Notes: generated by a model not told the origin, from the letters alone. Positions 25,504 to 34,533 are shown, counted from the first letter of the stretch. The stretch: DNA of 64,000 bases from Streptomyces bambusae (GCF_020532645.1 NZ_JAJAUZ010000014.1:1-64000), one strand, 5' to 3'. Numbers and translations are program-made.

Positions 25504-26313
25504 ATGAGCATCAGCGTCGTTCTCAAGGACCTCACCGCCGACATCGACGAGGTCGCCCGCCTGGTCGAAGACCTCGACGACAGTGCCTGGCACGGGCCGA
25601 CGCCGGCCACCGGCTGGAGCATCGCCGACCAGATCGCCCACCTGACCTTCATCTTCACGCTGGCCAAGACGGCCGCGGCGGCCCCCGAGACGTTCAAGCA
25701 GATCACCGCGGCGGCGGCCGGCGACTTCGACGGGGCGGTGAACGCGGCGCTCCAGCAGTACAACAAGTTCCCGCCGAAGGAGCTGCTCGCCCGGTTCCGC
25801 GCCGAGGGCGAGGCGTCGGTGGCCGCGCTGGCCGCGGTGCCGGAAGGCCAGGTCGTGCCGTGGCTGGTCAATCCACTCCCGCCGGTCGTGCTCGCCTGCG
25901 CCGGGATCATGGAGCTGTTCGGTCACGGCCAGGACATCGCGGACGCCCGCGGAGTGCGCCGCGAGCCGACCGACCGGCTGCGCCACCTCGTCAACTTCGC
26001 CTTCCTGACGCGGGACTTCGGCTACGAGTCGCACGGCCTGACGCCGCCGGACGGGCCGTTCCGGTTCGAGCTGACCGGGCCGTCGGGCGACGTGTGGACG
26101 GTCGGGCCGGAGGACGCCACGCAGCGGATCAGCGGCTCCGCGCACGACTTCTGCCTGCTGGTCACCCGGCGCCGGCACCGCGACGACCTCGACCTGACGG
26201 CCACCGGCGAACAGGCCGAGCAGTGGCTGGGCATCGCCCAGGCGTACCGGGGGCCGGCGGGGGAGGGCCGGCAGCCGGGTCAGTTCGCCGAGCTCGCGGA
26301 CGCCCGCCGGTGA
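25504..26313 (+). CDS. TIGR03084-like, maleylpyruvate-isomerase (MDMPI) fold protein
   Basis: 269-aa protein of the DinB/MDMPI superfamily. The N-terminal four-helix domain has the signature WHGPTPATGWSIADQIAHL, with a metal-ligand His near residue 46 and a second cluster at MELFGHGQDIADARG. The C-terminal domain is of the wHTH/SCP-2-like type found in TIGR03084 proteins. Family members often use mycothiol or another thiol and a divalent metal. In an enediyne producer, thiol conjugation could detoxify or activate the chromophore (inference). It is preceded by two HxlR-like operators and followed by a hairpin terminator, so it is an independently controlled gene. Confidence 0.75.
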   Translation: MSISVVLKDLTADIDEVARLVEDLDDSAWHGPTPATGWSIADQIAHLTFIFTLAKTAAAAPETFKQITAAAAGDFDGAVNAALQQYNKFPPKELLARFRAEGEASVAALAAVPEGQVVPWLVNPLPPVVLACAGIMELFGHGQDIADARGVRREPTDRLRHLVNFAFLTRDFGYESHGLTPPDGPFRFELTGPSGDVWTVGPEDATQRISGSAHDFCLLVTRRRHRDDLDLTATGEQAEQWLGIAQAYRGPAGEGRQPGQFAELADARR

Positions 26314-26325
26314 CGGCGGCTTCAC

Positions 26326-26355
26326 GGGGGCGCCGCCGGCTTGAGCGGCGCCCCC
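26326..26355 (+). terminator. Hairpin terminator
   Basis: 11-bp GC stem (26326-26336 with 26345-26355), 8-nt loop, shortly after the MDMPI-fold gene. Confidence 0.7.
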
Positions 26356-27015
26356 CGGAGCCCGGCCGCCGGGCGGCCCGGTCCCCCCGCACCCCCACCC
26401 CCACCCCCACCGCTGCCGGTATGGCCGGCGCCAGGGCCCGAAGCCCACCACCGAGGAGAACGACACCATGCCGGCCAGCCCCCTCCTGCACCGCGTGACC
26501 GTGATCGGTTGCGGAACCGTCGGCACGTCCCTCGCCCTGGCGCTGAGCCGGGCCGGCGTCGAGGTCTTCGTGGAGGACCACGACCCCGACGCGGTGGCCC
26601 GGGCGATGCTGCTGGGAGCCGGCAGCCCGCTCGGGGCCGACACCCCGCCCGCCGACCTCGTGGTGGTCGCCACTCCGGCGGAGACGGTCGTGGACGTGCT
26701 GTACGAAGCGCAGGCGAGGGGGCTCGGGTACGCGTACACGGATGTGGCGGGCGGTACGGCGGAGATCTGGGCGGAGGCGGAGCTGCGGGGCTGCGACGTA
26801 CGCGGGTACGTGCCGTCGCGGCCGGTGCCGGGGCTCGGAGGGCTCGGCGGGATCCGGGCGGACCGGTTCGACGGGCGGCCCTGGCTCGTCTACCCGTTCG
26901 CCACAGCCGAGCCGGTCGCGCTGGGGGCCCTTGCCGCTCTGATCGCCCTCTGCGGGGCGTCGCGGCGGGACGTGGCCGCTGCCGGGCCGGGTGTCGTGCC
27001 GGTGTCGTCGCCGGC

Positions 27016-27600
27016 GCGGCTCAAAGACCGGGGCTCCGCCCCCGACCCCGCGCCTCAAGCGCCGGCGGGGCTGGAAGGTGCGCCGGGTCCCGGGCCTCGA
27101 GCGTTGGCGGGGCTGGTAGATGCGCCGGGTTCCGGGCCTCGAGCGCGGGCGGGGCTGGTGGGTGGCGCGGTGGGGACGGAAGGTGGCCCTGTGCGGCTCA
27201 AAGACCGGGGCTCCGCCCCCGACCCCGCGCCTCAAGCGCCGGCGGGGCTGGAAGGTGCCCCGGGTCCCGCGCCTCGAGCGTTGGCGGGGCTGGTAGATGC
27301 GCCGGGTCCCGGGCCTCGAGCGCGGGCGGGGCTGGTGGGTGGCGCGGTGGGGCCGGAAGGTGGCCCTGTGCGGCTCAAAGACCGGGGCTCCGCCCCCGAC
27401 CCCGCGCCTCAAACGCCGACGGGGCTGGAAGGTGCCCCGGGTCCCGCGCCTCAAGCGCCGGCGGGGCTGGAAGGTGCCCCGGGTCCCGCGCCTCGAGCGT
27501 TGGCGGGGCTGGAAGGTGCGCCGGGTCCCGGGCCTCGAGCGCCGGCGGGGCTGGTGGGTGCCCCGGGTCCCGGGCCTCCGGTGTGGGCGGGGCTGAGATG
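27016..27600. repeat. 177-bp tandem array with 42-bp subrepeats
   Basis: The marker CGGCTCAAAGACCGGGGCTC recurs with exact 177-bp spacing (TCAAAG at 27021, 27198 and 27375), giving two full copies and a third that continues as 42-bp units of the GGGGCTGGAAGGTGCCCCGG type. Both periods are multiples of 3, so the frame stays open. The elements resemble the dispersed GC-rich intergenic repeat seen again at 49512-49622. Confidence 0.85.
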
Positions 27601-27612
27601 TGCCTCCGCCTT

Positions 27613-27651
27613 CGCCCCCGCCCCCGCGACGTCGCGGGGGCGGGGGCGTTT
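27613..27651. terminator. Perfect 36-nt palindrome with T tract
   Basis: 18-bp arms without a loop (27613-27630 with 27631-27648) followed by TTT. It lies inside the frame of the dehydrogenase remnant, which argues that the end of that frame is not real coding sequence. Confidence 0.75.
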
Positions 27652-27666
27652 GGGGTGGGGGTGAGG

Positions 27667-27708
27667 GCAATTCAGGAGATGCAGGGGGTGGGTGGCGCGT
27701 GTGACTGT
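27667..27708 (+). promoter_or_regulatory. Cluster promoter P2 (NRPS operon)
   Basis: GCAATTCAGGAGATGC (27667-27682), 20-nt gap, GACTGT (27703-27708); about 55 nt upstream of the NRPS start. Confidence 0.7.
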
Positions 27709-27767
27709 CTCCCAGAGCCGGCGGGCCGGCTCCGTCGGCAGGGAACGAGCTGATTGGACGACACCGC

Positions 27768-29522
27768 ATGGTCTCCACCTCGATTCACGCGCGCTTCGCC
27801 GAGCAGACGCGCCGCACGCCCGACGCCGTCGCCGTGTCGGCGGGCGGCACCCGGCTCACGTACCGCGAGCTGGACGAGCGGTCCGACCGGGTCGCCCGCC
27901 GCCTCGCCGGGCTCGGCGTACGGCCGCAGGACCCGGTGGCCGTGCTCGTCGAACGCTCCCCGGAGCTGGTCGTCGCCACCCTCGCCATCCTCAAGGCCGG
28001 CGCCTTCTACCTCCCGCTGCACTCCGCGTACCCGCTGGAGCGGATGCAGACGATCACCGACCGGGCCGGCTCGCCGGTGCTGCTGACGGACCGCTCGCCG
28101 GGCACCGACCCGCTGCCCGCCGGAGTCCGGGTGCTCGACCCGGCCGCCGGCGACGGCCCCGAGGCCCCGGCCGACGCCGCCGCCGGCCCCGACGACATCG
28201 CGTACGTCATCCACACCTCCGGATCCACCGGCGAACCCAAGGGCGTCGCCGTCACCCACCGCGGCGTCGTGCAGTTCGCCGCCGACTCCAGCTGGAACGG
28301 CGGGGCGCAGCAGACCGTGCTCGCCCTCGCCCCGTACGCCTTCGGGGTCTCCACGTACGAGCTGTGGATCCCGCTGCTGCGCGGCGGCACCGTCGTCCTC
28401 GCGCCGCCCGGCGTGCCGGACGTGCCCACCCTGCGCCGCCTGATCGCCGCCGAGGGCATCACCGCCCTGCATGTGACGGCCGGCCTGTTCCGGGTCATCG
28501 CCGAGGAGGCCCCCGACACCTTCGCCGGCGTCCGCGAGGTCCTCACCGGCGGCGACGTGATCGCCCCCACCGCCGTCCGCCGCGTCCTGGCCGCCTGCCC
28601 GGACGTCGTGGTCCGCGGCATGTACGGGGCCACCGAGGTGTCCTCGTTCGCCGCGTACACGACGATGACCGCGGCCAACCCGCCCGCCGGGGCCGTGCCC
28701 GTCGGCCGCCCGATGGACACGGTCGGCGTCCGGCTCCTCGACGACGCGCTCGCCGAGGTCGAAGACGGCGCGACCGGCGAGCTGTTCATCCACGGCGACC
28801 GCCTGGCCCAGGGCTACTGGCAGCGCCCCGACCTCACCGCCGAGCGGTTCGTCGACGACCCGTACGGCCCGCCCGGCGCCCGCATGTACCGCACCGGCGA
28901 CCTGATGCGGCGGCGCTCCGACGGTCTGCTGGAGTTCGCCGGCCGGGCCGGCGACCAGTTCAAGATCAACGGCTATCTGGTGGAGCCCGCCGAGGTCGAG
29001 CACGCCCTCGCCCAGCTGCCCGGCATCGTGCACGCCGCCGTCGTCGCCCGTGAACAGGCGGACGGCACCGGCCGCCTGACCGGATACGTCGTCCCCGCCG
29101 CCGGCACCTCCGCCGACCCCGACGCCCTGCGCGCCGGCCTCGCCCGCACCCTGCCCGACTACATGGTCCCCGCCGCGTTCGTCGAGCTGGACGAGCTGCC
29201 GCTGACCCCGAACGGCAAGCTCGACCGGGCCGCCCTGCCCGAGCCCGCGGCCGCCCCCGCGCCCGCCGCCGGCGCGGACTCCGCCCCCCGTACCCCGCGC
29301 CAGGAAACCCTGTGCGCCCTGTTCGCCGAGGTGCTCGGCCTGCCGTCGGTCGGCCTCGACGACAGCTTCATCGACCTCGGCGGCCAGTCGCTCCAGGCGG
29401 TCCGGCTGGCCGGCCGGATCGGCGCCCGGCTCGGTGCCGAGGTGACCGTCGGCGACATCTTCAACTGCCCCACCGTGGCCGAACTCGACACCCACCTGCA
29501 GGAGATCGGCACCGCTGCCTGA
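27768..29522 (+). CDS. NRPS adenylation-carrier didomain (A-PCP)
   Basis: 584-aa free-standing loading module. The A domain spans about 1-500: A3 HTSGSTGEPKG (149-159), MYGATEVSSF, A7 YRTGDLMRRRSDG, A8 GDQFKINGYLVEPAEVE and A10 Lys484 in PNGKLDR. A PCP follows with LGGQS (Ser541). In the A4 region, where Asp235 of PheA binds the alpha-amino group, the sequence is FGVSTYE (192-198) with Gly193, so the substrate is unlikely to be an ordinary L-alpha-amino acid. An aryl acid, hydroxy/keto acid or beta-amino acid fits better. In C-1027 the corresponding proteins (SgcC1 A domain, SgcC2 PCP) carry beta-tyrosine. First gene of a four-gene operon. Confidence 0.9.
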   Translation: MVSTSIHARFAEQTRRTPDAVAVSAGGTRLTYRELDERSDRVARRLAGLGVRPQDPVAVLVERSPELVVATLAILKAGAFYLPLHSAYPLERMQTITDRAGSPVLLTDRSPGTDPLPAGVRVLDPAAGDGPEAPADAAAGPDDIAYVIHTSGSTGEPKGVAVTHRGVVQFAADSSWNGGAQQTVLALAPYAFGVSTYELWIPLLRGGTVVLAPPGVPDVPTLRRLIAAEGITALHVTAGLFRVIAEEAPDTFAGVREVLTGGDVIAPTAVRRVLAACPDVVVRGMYGATEVSSFAAYTTMTAANPPAGAVPVGRPMDTVGVRLLDDALAEVEDGATGELFIHGDRLAQGYWQRPDLTAERFVDDPYGPPGARMYRTGDLMRRRSDGLLEFAGRAGDQFKINGYLVEPAEVEHALAQLPGIVHAAVVAREQADGTGRLTGYVVPAAGTSADPDALRAGLARTLPDYMVPAAFVELDELPLTPNGKLDRAALPEPAAAPAPAAGADSAPRTPRQETLCALFAEVLGLPSVGLDDSFIDLGGQSLQAVRLAGRIGARLGAEVTVGDIFNCPTVAELDTHLQEIGTAA

Positions 29523-29608
29523 ACGGCGGGCCCCACCCACACCGCCCGGCGGCGCCGCGCCGCCGGACCCGGGGCGCGCGCCCCCGGCTCCAGAGAGGAC
29601 TGGTCACC

Positions 29609-30985
29609 TTGAGCATTACCCCCGCACCGGCCCAGGCCGACGGACTCGCACAGCCGATCCCGCTCTCCTTCAACCAGGAGTTCCTGCGCGGATTCGACAA
29701 GGGCGACACCGACGGCGCCTTCGGCCACCGGCACACCCTGGTGGGCGGCTGGCGGGTCGCCGGCGCGGTGGACACCGCCGCCCTCCAGGACGCCCTGGAC
29801 GACGTGGTCGCCCGGCACGAGGTGCTGCGCACCGAGGTCAGCCGCGGCGAGGGCGAGGGCCGCCAGGACGTCCTGCCGGCCTCCCGGGTGCCGCTGGAGG
29901 TCCGCGAACTGGGCCGGGCCGGCGACGAGCCCCGCGAGGTGCGCGCCGAGCGGTTCCTCAACGAGCTCGACGGCGGCACGTACAGCGTCCGCGAGTACCC
30001 GCACCTGCGGGCCGTGCTCGGCCGCTTCGACGCCGAGGACGGGGTGCTGGTGCTCGTCACCCACCACACCTCCACCGACGCCTGGTCCCTCCAGGTGATC
30101 ATGCGCGACCTCGCCGACCGGTACGCGGCCCGCACCGGCGGCTCCGCGGACGAGCCCGCGCCGGTCGCCCAGTACCAGGACTTCGCCCGCTGGCAGCACG
30201 AGAGCGCCGACAGCGAGAAGGTGAAGTCGGCCCGCGGCTACTGGAACGAGCGGCTGGCCGGCGCCCGGATCACCGGCGTGGCCACCGACCGGCCGCGGAC
30301 GGACGCGCCGACCGCCTACGGCGTGCACCGCTTCGTGTTCGGCGCCGAGCTGTCCGCCGCGGTGCTCGCGTACTCCCGCACCGTGCGCAGCACCCCGTTC
30401 ATGATCATGTCGGCGGCGTACGCGGCCCTGCTGCGCACCCGCACCGGCACGACCGACGTGGTCTTCCCGACCTTCTCCGCGGGCCGCTACGAGGAGCGGT
30501 TCATGGACGCGGTCGGCCCGTTCTTCAACTTCGTGCCGATCCGCATCGACACCACCGGCTGCACCACCCTCGGCGACGTGGTCGAGCAGGCGCGGGCCGC
30601 GTGCGTGGGCGCGTACCAGCACGAGATCCCGTTCGCCTTCATCGCGGGCGACACTCCGGAGCTGCTCGCGCCGTTCGCCGACGACAACCTGGCCGTGGTC
30701 GCCTTCGAGGTGTTGCAGGCCCCGTTCCCGATGGACGCCACCGCCGTCGGCGGCCTGGAGCTGTCCGAGATCCGGCGCCGGGAGCTGTCCCAGGACGTCA
30801 GCTCGGCGATCCCGGACGGCGGTCTGTGGGCGATGGACGTCCTGCCGTCGGGCGAGCTGGCCGGCAGCCTCAAGTTCGACCACAACCGGTTCGACGAGGC
30901 CACCGCGCGCGCCCTCGTCGAGGACTTCCGGCGGCTGCTGCAGACGATCGCCGAGGCGCCGGGCACCGAGCTGTCCGCGTTGTAG
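29609..30985 (+). CDS. Free-standing NRPS condensation enzyme (SgcC5-like)
   Basis: 458-aa condensation-domain protein. Motifs: C1-like IPLSFNQEFLRGFD near the N-terminus, RHEVLRTEV (C2), the active-site HHTSTDAW (His152-His153, Asp157), and later VGPFFNFVPIRID and HEIPFAFIAG. In C-1027, SgcC5 joins a PCP-bound beta-tyrosine to the enediyne core as an ester; this enzyme probably does the same with the acyl group loaded by the preceding A-PCP. TTG 29609 is used (AGAGGA 10 nt upstream), giving MSITPAPAQADGL; no in-frame ATG fits better. Confidence 0.88.
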   Translation: MSITPAPAQADGLAQPIPLSFNQEFLRGFDKGDTDGAFGHRHTLVGGWRVAGAVDTAALQDALDDVVARHEVLRTEVSRGEGEGRQDVLPASRVPLEVRELGRAGDEPREVRAERFLNELDGGTYSVREYPHLRAVLGRFDAEDGVLVLVTHHTSTDAWSLQVIMRDLADRYAARTGGSADEPAPVAQYQDFARWQHESADSEKVKSARGYWNERLAGARITGVATDRPRTDAPTAYGVHRFVFGAELSAAVLAYSRTVRSTPFMIMSAAYAALLRTRTGTTDVVFPTFSAGRYEERFMDAVGPFFNFVPIRIDTTGCTTLGDVVEQARAACVGAYQHEIPFAFIAGDTPELLAPFADDNLAVVAFEVLQAPFPMDATAVGGLELSEIRRRELSQDVSSAIPDGGLWAMDVLPSGELAGSLKFDHNRFDEATARALVEDFRRLLQTIAEAPGTELSAL

Positions 30986-30989
30986 GCCC

Positions 30990-31043
30990 GTCGGTCCGGC
31001 CCGTCCCGCGAGTCCCGTCGGTCCGGCCCGTCCCGCGAGTCCC
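30990..31043. repeat. Two 27-bp direct repeats
   Basis: GTCGGTCCGGCCCGTCCCGC plus seven more bases, twice in a row (30990-31016, 31017-31043), in the spacer after the condensation gene. Confidence 0.8.
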
Positions 31044-31120
31044 GTCAGTCCCGTTATCCCCGTTTCAGTGACACCACGGCAGCGACACCACGCCGGCGAC
31101 ACCAGAGGAACGCATCGACG

Positions 31121-32356
31121 ATGACTACGACCGTGGCCTACACCACCGCCGCCGTGGCGCCCCCCGAGCCCGACCTCACCCCCGAGGAGATCGTGGCCCG
31201 GGCCCGCGCCCTGGCCCCGTCCCTCACCCCGCGCCAGGCCGAGACCGAGGCGCGCGGGCAGTACGCCGAGGACACCCACGAGGCGTTCTCGCAGGCCGGC
31301 TTCTACCGGATCCTCGTACCGCGCCGGTTCGGCGGCTACGAGTTCGGGCCCGAGACGTTCGTCCGCGTGGCCATGGAACTGGCCCGCGGCTGCCCGTCCA
31401 CGGGCTGGATGTACCTGTTCGGCGCCGCGCACGCGCTGGTCGTCGGGACCCTCTTCGACGAGAAGACGCAGGCCGAGCTGTTCGGCACCGGCGAGTTCAT
31501 CTGCCCCGCCACGGTCGCCCCGGCGGGCACGGCGGAGCGGACGGACGACGGCGACTGGATCCTCGACGGCACCTGGGGCTACTGCTCGGGCTCCCCGTAC
31601 GCGACCCACTTCATCGGCCACACGATGGTCGCCCAGGGCGAGGGCCTGCCGCCGGCCCCCCTGATGTTCATCGCCCCCCGGAGCCAGTGGACGCGGCTGG
31701 ACGACTGGGGGGACCAGCTCGGGCTCAAGGGCAGCGGCTCGCACAGCATCCGCGTGGAGAACGGCAAGATCCCCGCGAGGTTCGCGCTGACGGGCCACCT
31801 GAGCCAGTTCCCCATCACCGAGGAGACGCCCGGCCGGGTGCTGCACGGCCCCGAGTACGGCGGCGGCCCGCTCAGCTTCATGCTCCTCGAACTCGGCGCG
31901 CTCGCCGTCGGCATCGCCAAGGGCGCGCTCGACGCGTACGAGGAGCTGATGCGGGCCCGCACCACCACGTTCTTCCCGATCGTGCCGCGCACCGAGGACC
32001 CCGACTACCAGTTCCGCTACGGCGAGGCCACCGGCATGATCGGCGCCGCCGAGGCCGCCGTGCTGCACGCCACCGGCCAGTGGGTCGAGCTGTGCGGGAA
32101 GGAGGCGGCCGCCTTCACCCGTGAGGAGGAGCTGCGGCTGGCCACCATCAGCCGGGAAGCCGTCCGGCTGTGCTGGCGGGCCGTCGAGGGCCAGCTGTTC
32201 CCGACCGCCGGCTCCAGCTCGGTCAAGCACGGCGAGCGCATCGAGCGCGTCTGGCGCGACCTGTCCATGCTGCACAGCCACGCCGGCAACGGCATCTTCC
32301 TCGCCACCCACGCCAACCGCGAGCTCGCCCGCGCCCACTTCGGCATCGGGCAGTGA
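31121..32356 (+). CDS. Acyl-CoA-dehydrogenase-fold flavin-dependent monooxygenase
   Basis: 411-aa enzyme with the three-part acyl-CoA dehydrogenase fold: helical N-domain (to about 125, with RILVPRRFGGYEFGPETFV), beta domain (WILDGTWGYCSGSPYATHFI; LGLKGSGSHSIRVEN) and C-terminal helical bundle with VWRDLSMLHSHAGNGIFLAT. This form (type 2, without a canonical catalytic Glu) includes group D monooxygenases such as HsaA and the large HpaB-like hydroxylases, which use reduced flavin from a separate reductase. It probably hydroxylates the carrier-bound acyl group (position in the NRPS operon), with the flavin reductase at 18037 as the likely partner. Confidence 0.82.
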   Translation: MTTTVAYTTAAVAPPEPDLTPEEIVARARALAPSLTPRQAETEARGQYAEDTHEAFSQAGFYRILVPRRFGGYEFGPETFVRVAMELARGCPSTGWMYLFGAAHALVVGTLFDEKTQAELFGTGEFICPATVAPAGTAERTDDGDWILDGTWGYCSGSPYATHFIGHTMVAQGEGLPPAPLMFIAPRSQWTRLDDWGDQLGLKGSGSHSIRVENGKIPARFALTGHLSQFPITEETPGRVLHGPEYGGGPLSFMLLELGALAVGIAKGALDAYEELMRARTTTFFPIVPRTEDPDYQFRYGEATGMIGAAEAAVLHATGQWVELCGKEAAAFTREEELRLATISREAVRLCWRAVEGQLFPTAGSSSVKHGERIERVWRDLSMLHSHAGNGIFLATHANRELARAHFGIGQ

Positions 32357-32455
32357 CCGGTCCGCATCAGCGACCCCGCCCCGTCCCTCCAGCCCCGCCC
32401 GTCCCTTCCGTTCTTCCCGCCCCCGCCCCTCCCCGCACAGATAACGGATGAGTCC

Positions 32456-33691
32456 ATGGAGCAACGCTGCCCGTTCGCCCTCGACACCACCGGCCGGGAC
32501 ATCCACGGCGAGGCCGACGCCCTGCGGGCCCTCGGCCCCACCCAGGTGGAGCTGCCCGGCAACGTCGTCGCCTGGTCGCTGAACAGCAACAGCGCGATCA
32601 GGAAGGTCCTCACCGACCCGCGCGTCACCAAGAGCGCCCGCAACCACTGGCCGGCGTTCGTCAACCACGAGGTGCCGCCGGACTGGGAGCTGATCAGCTG
32701 GGTGGCCATGGACAACATGGTCACCGCGTACGGGAAGAACCACGTGCGGCTGCGCAAGCTCGTCGGCAAGGCGTTCACCCCGCGCCGTACGGAGGCCTTC
32801 CGGCCGCGCATCGAGGAGCTGACCGACCAGCTGCTCGACGCGCTGGAGGCCGCTCCGCCCGGTGAGGTCGTCGACCTGCGGGAACGATTTGCCTACCCGC
32901 TGCCGGCCCGCCTCGTCGCCGACCTGATCGGCATGGAGGAGGAGGCCCGCGCCAAGACCGCCAAGGTCATCGACGCGATGGTCGACACCACCGTCACCCC
33001 CGAGCAGGCCGGGGCCGTGCTGTCGGGGTGGCGCGGGGCGATGGCCGAGCTGATAGCCGAGAAGCGGGCCCGGCCCGGCGAGGACATCACCAGCGACCTG
33101 GTCGCGGCCCGCGACGACGAGGACGGCTCGAAGCTCAGCGAGGACGAGCTGACCGACACCATCTTCGCGATCCTCGGCGCCGGTTCCGAGACCACCATCA
33201 ACTTCTTCGACAACGCCATCACGGCGCTGCTCGGCGACCCCAAGCACCTGCACCTGATCCGCACCGGGCAGGCCGACTGGGACGACGTCATCGACGAGAC
33301 CCTGCGCGTCGAGTCCCCGCTGGCGCACCTGCCGCTGCGGTACGCCGCCGAGGACATCGAGGTCGACGGGGTGCTCATCCCCAAGGGCGACGTCATCCTG
33401 GTCAACTACAGCGCGGTGGGCCGCGATCCCGAGCTGCACGCGGACGCGCCCGGCACGTTCGACCTGACCCGCGAGGACAAGGAGCACCTGTCCTTCGGCT
33501 TCGGTCCGCACTACTGCCTGGGCGCCGGCATCGCCCGCCTGGTCGCCCGCACCGGCCTCTCCCGCCTCTTCGAGCGCTTCCCCGACCTGGCCCTGGCCAC
33601 TGCGCCGGAGGACCTCCAGCCCCTGCCCACCTTCATCATGAACGGCCACCGCGCCCTCCCGGTCCACCTCCACGGGACCCCGACGGCCTGA
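32456..33691 (+). CDS. Cytochrome P450 (CYP105/107-like)
   Basis: 411-aa bacterial P450. I-helix ILGAGSETTINFF, ExxR in IDETLRVESPLAHLPLRYA, haem loop FGFGPHYCLGAGIARL. The I helix has Ser-Glu where Glu/Asp-Thr is usual (GAGSETT keeps the Thr pair). The start ATG 32456 follows a 99-bp C-rich spacer without a good Shine-Dalgarno. Last gene of the NRPS operon before the accessory island; a hairpin terminator follows. It probably tailors the acyl moiety or the core; the substrate is unknown. Confidence 0.87.
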   Translation: MEQRCPFALDTTGRDIHGEADALRALGPTQVELPGNVVAWSLNSNSAIRKVLTDPRVTKSARNHWPAFVNHEVPPDWELISWVAMDNMVTAYGKNHVRLRKLVGKAFTPRRTEAFRPRIEELTDQLLDALEAAPPGEVVDLRERFAYPLPARLVADLIGMEEEARAKTAKVIDAMVDTTVTPEQAGAVLSGWRGAMAELIAEKRARPGEDITSDLVAARDDEDGSKLSEDELTDTIFAILGAGSETTINFFDNAITALLGDPKHLHLIRTGQADWDDVIDETLRVESPLAHLPLRYAAEDIEVDGVLIPKGDVILVNYSAVGRDPELHADAPGTFDLTREDKEHLSFGFGPHYCLGAGIARLVARTGLSRLFERFPDLALATAPEDLQPLPTFIMNGHRALPVHLHGTPTA

Positions 33692-33713
33692 CACCGCCGC
33701 CGCCGTCCCGGCC

Positions 33714-33754
33714 ACGGGCCGGGCTCCGGAGACTTCCTCCGGGGTCCGGCCCGT
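33714..33754 (+). terminator. Hairpin terminator of the NRPS operon
   Basis: 18-bp stem with two mismatches (33714-33731 with 33737-33754), 5-nt loop. Confidence 0.75.
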
Positions 33755-33766
33755 CAGGGTTCACCT

Positions 33767-33862
33767 GGGTGCGCGGTGGGTCGGCAGCTCCTCGGCCCTG
33801 GGGCCTGCGGTGCCCCGCCGGGGCTGCGGGGCGCCGTCGGCGGCTGCGGGCCGTGCGCCCGG
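33767..33862. repeat. 96-bp direct repeat, left copy
   Basis: Nearly identical (one substitution and one small indel region seen) to 35223-35318. The two copies bracket the PIN toxin-antitoxin pair. Confidence 0.85.
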
Positions 33863-33915
33863 CACCAGGTCAGCGACCCGGGGTCCTTACCACCTGCGCA
33901 CCATCCGTGCCTGAA

Positions 33916-34491
33916 TCACCTGGCGCGGTGTTCGAGGTGCCGCATCAGGCGGTCCGCGAAGCGCGGCAGGCCGGCTTTCGCCAGTCGGGCGACGGCGTCG
34001 GCAGTCGTCACGGGTGGGTTGCGCTTCTCTCGGGCAAGCCTGACCACCGTCTCCGCCACCTCCTGTGGCAACTCGGCGTACAGCCCGCACAGGTAGGAGT
34101 CCGGGTCGGTCACCCGCACTCCGCGCTCAGCCAAGTCACCAGCGGGGAAGTCGGCCAGATTCCACGTGATCAGCGCGTGCGCTCCTGCAGCCACCGCTGC
34201 CGCCGCATGGTGCCGATCATCAGGGTCATCGCCCGGCATCTCGTCGACGAGGTGCTCATAGGCTGCCGCCGGGATCTCGCAGTCGGCGAAGAAGCGTCGA
34301 ACGGCCTGGGCAACTGCGGCAGCGGACTCCGCCGAACGTCTTCCTTCCCGGACGATGACCCGCTCCCACTCGGCGAGCAGCCGCTCGGACCACACGATGT
34401 CGTGGACCGAGTCCTCGGTGAGGGCCAGCATCACGTCCATCGCCGAGAACGGAAACAGGACGTTGGTGTCCACGAAGACCCGCGTCGCCAC
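33916..34491 (-). CDS. PIN-domain toxin (VapC-like ribonuclease)
   Basis: 191-aa PIN-domain protein, longer than a typical VapC (about 130 aa). Acidic active-site motifs: FVDTNVLFPFSAMD (first Asp), PGDDPDDRHHAAAAV (central Asp cluster) and ALITWNLADFPAG (last acidic residue). A C-terminal helical extension (about 130-191) follows. It lies 42 bp downstream of a DNA-binding gene in the same orientation, the usual antitoxin-toxin order. Predicted RNase of a type II toxin-antitoxin module; the target is unknown. The module sits in an accessory island, not with biosynthetic genes. Confidence 0.8.
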   Translation of the reverse strand: MATRVFVDTNVLFPFSAMDVMLALTEDSVHDIVWSERLLAEWERVIVREGRRSAESAAAVAQAVRRFFADCEIPAAAYEHLVDEMPGDDPDDRHHAAAAVAAGAHALITWNLADFPAGDLAERGVRVTDPDSYLCGLYAELPQEVAETVVRLAREKRNPPVTTADAVARLAKAGLPRFADRLMRHLEHRAR

Positions 34492-34533
34492 GCTCCCCCT
34501 CTTCCCGCCTCACTGCCGCCGGTGACACCTGCA

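Larger units (their letters stand above)
26468..27664 (+). pseudogene. Prephenate dehydrogenase-like gene, C-terminal domain replaced by repeats
   Basis: The first 170-180 residues resemble prephenate/arogenate dehydrogenase: a Rossmann start (VTVIGCGTVGTSLALALSRA), the nucleotide-binding continuation (PADLVVVATPAETVVDVL) and DGRPWLVYPFATAEP near the end. The usual HPMAGRE-like active-site segment is degenerate (SRPVPGLGGLGG). From about residue 183 the frame enters a 59-aa repeat encoded by a 177-bp tandem array, runs over a perfect 36-nt palindrome and stops at 27664. The entire helical C-terminal domain is missing. Probably an inactive remnant whose 3' half was overwritten by intergenic repeats. 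Its 5' half stands behind a normal spacer and RBS (GAGGAGAACGACACC before ATG). Confidence 0.7.

Noticed and set aside
26468..27664. A novel 398-aa fusion protein with a proline/glycine-rich repeat tail
   Set aside because: The tail derives from an intergenic repeat type and runs through a perfect palindromic terminator. The dehydrogenase domain is truncated and its active-site segment is degenerate, so a pseudogene is more likely.
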